From assembly GCA_027923505.1 (NCBI GenBank), contig BROI01000035.1:1-64000 (forward strand): a stretch of 64,000 nt of DNA, written 5' to 3'. The stretch is from Mayamaea pseudoterrestris. Lineage: Eukaryota > Bacillariophyta > Bacillariophyceae > Sellaphorales > Sellaphoraceae. Below, in pieces: positions 59,087 to 64,000 of the stretch. Both the position numbers and the translations under genes were made by a program. The notes beneath the pieces were generated by a model that saw nothing but the letters and a program-made list of their open reading frames with translations, was not told where the DNA came from and made no database searches. Numbering within the stretch: position 1 is the stretch's first letter; each line of letters starts with the position of its first letter.

Positions 59087-59418
59087 CCTTTATTACGATC
59101 ATGGGATGAACACAGGATGGAAGATCGTGTTACTCCTACTCCTCGGTTTTGTTGGTCCATCGTCGGATTCGTCTTGTGTTGGGCGCGATGACAGGAAGCG
59201 ACCACTATTGCCTGACACTTTAGCTGTTTCACAATCTTCTTGTCCGACCGGTCATTACTGCCGTGCATGACCGAATCGAGTTTTCATGATTGCCCGTTTT
59301 TCGCAAAACGGTCGTGCCTTAGGATGACCTTGGCCTCCCTTCCGATGGTTGAACCCGACTCTCTCAACCGACGCGAGCTTCCGTCAATCCCTATACAGTT
59401 CCTGCTCTTTGCCGTAAA
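59087..59418. other. Divergent intergenic region, LisH-like / MFS
   Basis: 332 bp between two outward-reading starts. No repeat, RNA gene or protein-like frame that I can support. Confidence 0.35.
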
Positions 59419-61258
59419 ATGGAGCTTCCTCAAGTGTTTCATAATGCAGTCAGCAATCAAATCAATAATCTTCATGACAGAACAAGACGGGCGTTGAATG
59501 GTCCTGCTGACAAGAAAACCGACAAGGATCACGAGACTCAACTTATGATATCTCCAATCATACATCATGGGAATAGCGGTCGAGAGCGATCGACTGGCTC
59601 ATCAGCAGCGACAGCTTTAGTATGTGAAGTAGCATCAGCAAGCATTACGAATAAACCGAAGCGAAAGATTGTTATGCCGTCACTCAGCAAGTCGACTGCA
59701 GGGACAAAACTTGTCCCCAACGACGAAACCAACAATAATGAATCGAACGACCAATATTGCGATACAGACTCTGATCGCCATGACAAGAATGTCACCTACT
59801 TTTCTCTGCTTCGTTCTAATCGCAATTTTCGATTATTCTTGATGAGCTACATTGTTGCACACTTGGGCGAATGGCTCACATACTTGGCTAGCATTTCCGC
59901 CATTGAAGAGATACAGAGTGAACACATTATAGCTAGCGGAGGCTCACAAGATGGCATCAGCAGCAGTCGCATGGCGGTTAGTCTCTTGATTGTGATACGA
60001 CTCTTACCGAATGTTATACTGAGTCCCTTTGGCGGCGCCCTCGCAGATGGCTGGGACAGACGACATATTATGATGGGCCTTGATGTATGCGGAAGCCTTG
60101 TTGCCTGGCTATTTGTCTATGCATTACACAAACGGTCTATTCCCTTGATATATATAGCGACGCTTCTACAAGAGTGCGTCGCTGGCTTGTACGAACCCAG
60201 TCGGTCGGCAATAATACCACTCATGTGTCCGGGCAACGAGGAGATGAAAAAGGCGACAACACTAGCTGGAGTAGCTTGGAGCGTCATTGCAGCATTTGGG
60301 TCTGCGGCGGGTGGGTTTCTGGTCACTCTCGTGGGTATTCATGGATGCTACAGTGAGTGATAAATGAAGAATGGGCGTTTTTGTTCAGGAAGCATTTGTT
60401 TTAAACCTCATGCTTTCTCTCCTTTAAACAGAGATTGACGTTATTACGTACTTGTTCAGCGCCGCGCTCATGTACGCAATTGGCGGAAGCTGGACTGTCG
60501 AACGGAAGAAGGCAACAGACTTTGCATCTGAGCAAAACATGATTGTTCAAGGCATTTCGTATGTACGCAACTCATTCTTCGGTGGTCTTGTCTTTTTGAA
60601 AGCGGCTGCCTTTATAATATGTGGCGCAAATGATGTGTTAAACGTGTCTTTTTCGGAGCGCGGTGGGTCCGCAGAACACCGTGCATCCCGCCTCGGTTTG
60701 CTGTTTGGGAGCGTTGGTGTCGGATGTTTCATTGGACCTCTATTTAGCGACAAATACAACGACATGAACAATCCTAGAGTGATACAAACAATATGCCTTA
60801 TTGGCTTTGCTGTTATGACTGTTGGCTGCATCATGATGGGCACCGCTAAAGAGTTTTCCATGGTTTTGTTTTCAAGTGCGTTTCGCTCCATGGGATGCAG
60901 TGTGGTATGGATCAACTCATCTTTGTTACTGCAAAAATTTTGCGTGCCGGACATGTTAGGCCGAGTAGCTTCCATTGAGTATTCGGCGGCTCTACTAGCG
61001 GAAGGTGCTTCAGCGGTAATGGCTGGTTTGCTGCAGGATAAATACCTGCTCTCCGCCGAAGAAGTTTCCCTACTGCAAGGTTTGGGCTGTGCGCTGCTTC
61101 TGATAGTGTGGTCGTCCTACCATTACAACGGCGGAGGAGCTGCATCATATGAAATTTTGGATAAGGACGATTCATCGACCGTATCATCAACGGACATTGA
61201 AGCCGATTTGCCAGAGACGGTTTCATTCCTCATGACTCCTCTCCATATAGAATCGTGA
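59419..61258 (+). CDS. Major-facilitator transporter, EntS/MFS_3-like (2 exons)
   Basis: Exons 59419..60352 and 60432..61258, 586 aa. A ~125-residue polar N-terminus precedes twelve hydrophobic segments. The first membrane pair is NFRLFLMSYIVAHLGEWLTY then LASISAIEEI. FGGALADGWDRRHIMMGLDV is the MFS A-motif loop (G-x-x-x-D-x-x-x-R). Others include SLVAWLFVYALHKRSIPLIY, IAAFGSAAGGFLVTLVG, and after the intron VITYLFSAALMYAIGGSWT, GLLFGSVGVGCFIGPLFSD and TICLIGFAVMTVGCIMMGTA. The NFR-LF start and EPSRSAIIPLM are typical of the bacterial-type exporter group that includes the enterobactin exporter EntS. The substrate is unknown. Confidence 0.82.
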
Positions 61259-61327
61259 GGAGACGGCTAAATACACACAATTGTAAAGTCTTTGAGTAAC
61301 GCAAATTTTCCTCTGTAATTGCCGCTC

Positions 61328-61415
61328 ATGCATTAAGGCAAATCCGTTATTTCTATAGTCCTGTTGCTGCAATGCATTAAGGCAAATCCGTTATTTCTAT
61401 AGTCCTGTTGCTGCA
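61328..61415. repeat. 44-bp perfect tandem duplication over a stop codon
   Basis: Two identical 44-bp copies (61328-61371, 61372-61415) starting atgcattaaggc. The second contains the last codons and the TAG stop of the phosphate-carrier gene (minus strand). The first repeats that end in the 3' UTR. No sequence change between copies, so the event is recent. Confidence 0.92.
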
Positions 61416-62623
61416 ATGCCGCAAATTCGCTTAATAAAATCATACATTAGTAGCTGCAGCGTGACAATAACGCCGACGTGTAAAAATCGTGTCTGCATCC
61501 CTACAAAGAAGCCTTTCACTCCCTTATCAGATTTCAATATAGTTCTGAAAGCATGTCGCGTTCCAGTGTGGCTGCCGTGAGCGTTGACGGCGCTCAGTAG
61601 CATGTCGCCGGGCTGACTGCTGACGCATGACAAGATACTGGCACAAGCGGCGGCAAAAAGTGGCACGCAGAACTTGACAGCAGGAGTCAGCGGAACGCCG
61701 ACTTGGATTAATGTTGCGTAGAAACGCATGGCGAAAAAATCAAAAGATACATTCTTGGTCATTGTATAGGGCACTTGCTTCAAAATCATGGCCGCCAGTC
61801 CCTTGCCCAAGAAGCCAGTGCCTTCCTTGTTTACCATGCGGCGAGTACCATCAACCCATCCGTTGTTGGCGTACTCTCGCTCGGAAACGATGCGTATCCG
61901 AATAGCCTCCATAGGGCAAAGAACAATTGACGCCGCGAATCCTGCGGCAAGTCCACAAAGCAAGTAAGCGGTCCACGGACTGTTAAACCGCGAATGATTC
62001 GCAAGGAAGCCACCAATGATTGGCTTGAGTACCTCGTAGCAACCAAACTTGATGCTGCCCTCAAACATGTATCCAAAAGTTGTCGGACCAAGTCCGTCCA
62101 ATAAGACATGCCAACCGTCATGCTGTATAATCTTTCGAAAGGCTTCCGACAAGGAAGCGTCGTCAAGAAGAGGATCGACTTGTTTCCTGGTTTTCAAGAC
62201 GTCTAATGGAAGTGGAACCGTATGTGAAATAGCGGCGCACAATCCTCCTGCTATATAATATCTCCAAGCACCTGCTCCTGAAATGCTGTAGAGCTTGATC
62301 AGCATGAAAACGCTCGAGCATGTGATGAAGGCGAGCTTGAGCTTGTCCGACGACGCAACTACCGGTAGAGGAGACTCCTGTTGCAGCAAATAGCTATTCT
62401 TGTAGTTCAGCTCCTCCGTACCCTCAATTGACTGCTTTATGTAGTCATCGTTGCCGTTCGATAAGATTCTGCTTGTCAAGAGTTGTTTCCGTATCCGCAT
62501 ATCGCGCCGCGGCAGTGTCGATCGAGGAATGAACGCATCAGATAGCTGCAAGTGGAGCAAAGTCAAGACAAACAATGATTTAAAAGAAGACTCAATCCTA
62601 AGTCCTCGTGTCCTTCTGACCAT
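61397..62623 (-). CDS. Mitochondrial-carrier-family phosphate transporter with plastid signal
   Basis: SLC25A3-type carrier, 408 aa from ATG 62623. The three carrier signatures are VPLPLDVLKTRKQ, LCPMEAIRIRIVSE and SSQPGDMLLSAVN. VLLDGLGPTTFGYMFEGSIK then FGCYEVLKP is specific to the phosphate carrier. Six TM segments. The N-terminus MVRRTRGLRIESSFKSLFVL then TLLHLQLSDA|FIPRSTLP reads as a signal peptide, an ASAF-like site with Phe at +1, and a basic transit peptide. Import into the complex plastid therefore seems likely, instead of the usual mitochondrial location. A further hydrophobic segment (KLKLAFITCSSVFMLIKL) precedes the carrier fold. Convergent with the MFS gene, with a recent 44-bp duplication at its 3' end. 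Confidence 0.82.
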   Translation of the reverse strand: MVRRTRGLRIESSFKSLFVLTLLHLQLSDAFIPRSTLPRRDMRIRKQLLTSRILSNGNDDYIKQSIEGTEELNYKNSYLLQQESPLPVVASSDKLKLAFITCSSVFMLIKLYSISGAGAWRYYIAGGLCAAISHTVPLPLDVLKTRKQVDPLLDDASLSEAFRKIIQHDGWHVLLDGLGPTTFGYMFEGSIKFGCYEVLKPIIGGFLANHSRFNSPWTAYLLCGLAAGFAASIVLCPMEAIRIRIVSEREYANNGWVDGTRRMVNKEGTGFLGKGLAAMILKQVPYTMTKNVSFDFFAMRFYATLIQVGVPLTPAVKFCVPLFAAACASILSCVSSQPGDMLLSAVNAHGSHTGTRHAFRTILKSDKGVKGFFVGMQTRFLHVGVIVTLQLLMYDFIKRICGIAATGL

Positions 62624-63031
62624 ACTGAACTCACTGTCAGTCAACAGCGTTAAAAGGCAGTGAGAATGGCCATCATGGTCGTCCGCTCTCCGCTCATCAC
62701 TCGTATAACGTTGTGACAAAAAAGGTCATTTTGCGTGACGGAAGCATGACCAATCATAATTCGTCCGGGCTTGCTTTCGCGGAGGCGCAATGAGCAGCAA
62801 CTTTGCCTTCCTTCAATTGTTGTCTCCTTCATCCATGGGTCAAAAATTGTTCACAAAGTGCCATGCAATCATTATAGACGCAACTGAATAGCCAAATAAT
62901 TAGTCAAGAGTTTTTTCGATTACGCCTAGAGTCGACAGCCAAACTGCCCCTTTCGACGAGACGATTTCGTTTCGATATCGACCCGCCCGTCGTCACTCTA
63001 CAATCGACATTGCTGTTCCATTACAGCCATC
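62624..63031. other. Divergent intergenic region, phosphate carrier / coiled-coil gene
   Basis: 408 bp between two starts. No supported element seen. Confidence 0.35.
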
Positions 63032-63205
63032 ATGTCTCAACATGACTCAACAATCACATTGAAGCAATTGGAGGAGGAAATTGCAGCAACCCAAGTAGCC
63101 ATTCTAGCGCTGCAGGAGCAACCAGCACGAAAGAAGAGCTTGAAGCGTCGATCCGTTCGAAAACGCACAAGTCGAAAAGGACAAGCAATAGAAACGAATT
63201 TGAAT

Positions 63206-63245
<40 letters not shown>

Positions 63246-64000
63246 AAGATGAAGTTATAGCAAATGCAGTCGAAGCGCAGCATATCGATTATGGCTACGG
63301 AGACAATCAGTCTAAACCAGTCAGCAACAGCACGACAAGTTGCATTCTGCCACACACTCGCATGAACAGGCGAGCCTCCTACGCGGCCAATCCAGACTTG
63401 GATGTTACAGAGTTTCATCGGCAACAGAGGCAGCTTGAGATACAAGAAATGCATCGATTGCATCAGGAGCAGCGACAAAAGCATCTGCAAAGGGCGGCGA
63501 GTGCAGACGACGTTAAGCGTGAATCCATGACGATGTCCGAAATAAAAGATACGCCAATGCAAGCAATGAAGCAATTGGTCCAAAAAGAGGACGATCCAAT
63601 CAAGAATCTGGAAACCGAAATTGCGAAATTGGAGGCTGCACTTGCTGCTGCGCAGCAACAATCATCTACTGCGAATGCGACTAGAAGCAACAAACCATTT
63701 CATTCAAGTCAGCGGCGGCGGAAGTCGCTTCCGCCTCCTCCACCCACGCAGCCTCGACCAGTAAGCAACAATAATAGTCTCAGCATGAGCCTGCATCGCG
63801 AGCAACTCGAGCAGCAGATTCAAAGTATGCAGACAATTAACCGACGCAAGTCGTCCTTTTCCAAACCAAAAACATCACTCAATAGTGCATCACAAATGCC
63901 ACCTCTTGCATCGCCAAAGCCAAGCTACGCCAATGTTTTGCTGCACAATGCACTCACGTCGGCCGTCAAGCAGCGAGATAAGCGACTACGGCAACAAAAG
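63032..64000 (+). CDS. Coiled-coil protein, 5' part only (runs off the window)
   Basis: From ATG 63032 the frame is open for 323 codons to the last base, so the gene continues beyond the window. It begins MSQHDSTITLKQLEEEIAAT, a short coiled coil, then a basic patch (KKSLKRRSVRKRTSRK), 12 alanines, and long Gln/Arg/Glu-rich helices (EFHRQQRQLEIQEMHRLHQE). A second coiled coil, IKNLETEIAKLEAALAAAQQ, resembles the first. Three sites, RRAS, RRKSLP and RRKSSFS, fit basophilic (PKA/CaMK-like) kinase targets. No family recognised. It may be a cytoskeletal or scaffold protein. Confidence 0.7.
63206..63241 (+). repeat. GCA microsatellite encoding 12 Ala
   Basis: Twelve uninterrupted GCA codons inside the coiled-coil gene. 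Length is likely variable. Confidence 0.9.

Overview
This window is nuclear DNA from a photosynthetic stramenopile (ochrophyte), possibly a diatom or close relative. Several proteins begin with a signal peptide followed by an ASAF-like junction (…SASA|F, …VSA|F, …SDA|F, …TKA|F, …VSA|W). This is the bipartite pre-sequence used to reach a red-algal secondary plastid. There is a fucoxanthin-type LHC of the LHCX kind. Genes are dense, on both strands, with 0-3 introns of 74-240 nt using GTRNGT donors. Many frames in the raw sequence begin at TTG, so starts here were moved to the first sensible ATG. Exon junctions were set by protein homology and reading frame, and every spliced model below adds up to a whole number of codons. 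The exact species is not recognised.

Layout. 0.4-7 kb: mitochondrial ribosomal protein bS6m, an unknown membrane protein, an OSCA/TMEM63 channel and an RNF5-like RING E3. 7.2-15.3 kb: a 42-bp promoter repeat, mitochondrial trifunctional thiolase (HADHB), a USP22/Ubp8-type deubiquitinase and MCM5. 15.3-22 kb: splicing factor ISY1, a giant ERO1-fumarate reductase-cytochrome b5 fusion, LHCX and an HdeD-like membrane protein. 22.8-26.4 kb: a histidine phosphatase, then two inverted paralogues of an unknown small family on either side of the histone N-alpha-acetyltransferase NAA40. 26.7-27.4 kb: decayed coding sequence. 27.7-36 kb: a Ca2+/cyclic-nucleotide kinase with a 6-nt micro-exon, a DAO-type FAD enzyme, a secreted class-3 lipase and an MIT/coiled-coil protein. 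36-45.6 kb: plastid RadA, a second block of the 42-bp repeat, an ACAD10/11-like kinase, an F-box/LRR protein, a PUFA-type elongase, a gephyrin/CNX1 with a degenerate G domain and a small plastid membrane protein. 45.6-47 kb: gene-free DNA with two copies of an inverted-repeat-ended element. 47-64 kb: an ATXR3-type H3K4 methyltransferase with HMG-box, CW and polyQ, a CIA30 protein, a PPR protein, a LisH-like acidic protein, an MFS transporter, a plastid-targeted phosphate carrier, and the 5' part of a coiled-coil protein that runs off the window.

Themes. (1) The standout is one uninterrupted reading frame joining the ER disulfide-generating oxidase ERO1 to a soluble Osm1-type fumarate reductase, followed by a spliced cytochrome b5 tail. 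In yeast, Osm1 can accept electrons from Ero1 when oxygen is lacking, so this looks like a covalent, oxygen-independent disulfide-forming machine. (2) The same 42-44 bp repeat, carrying a CRE-like CGTCA core, sits in two divergent promoters 31 kb apart. On one side of each is a gene expected to act in fatty-acid beta-oxidation.
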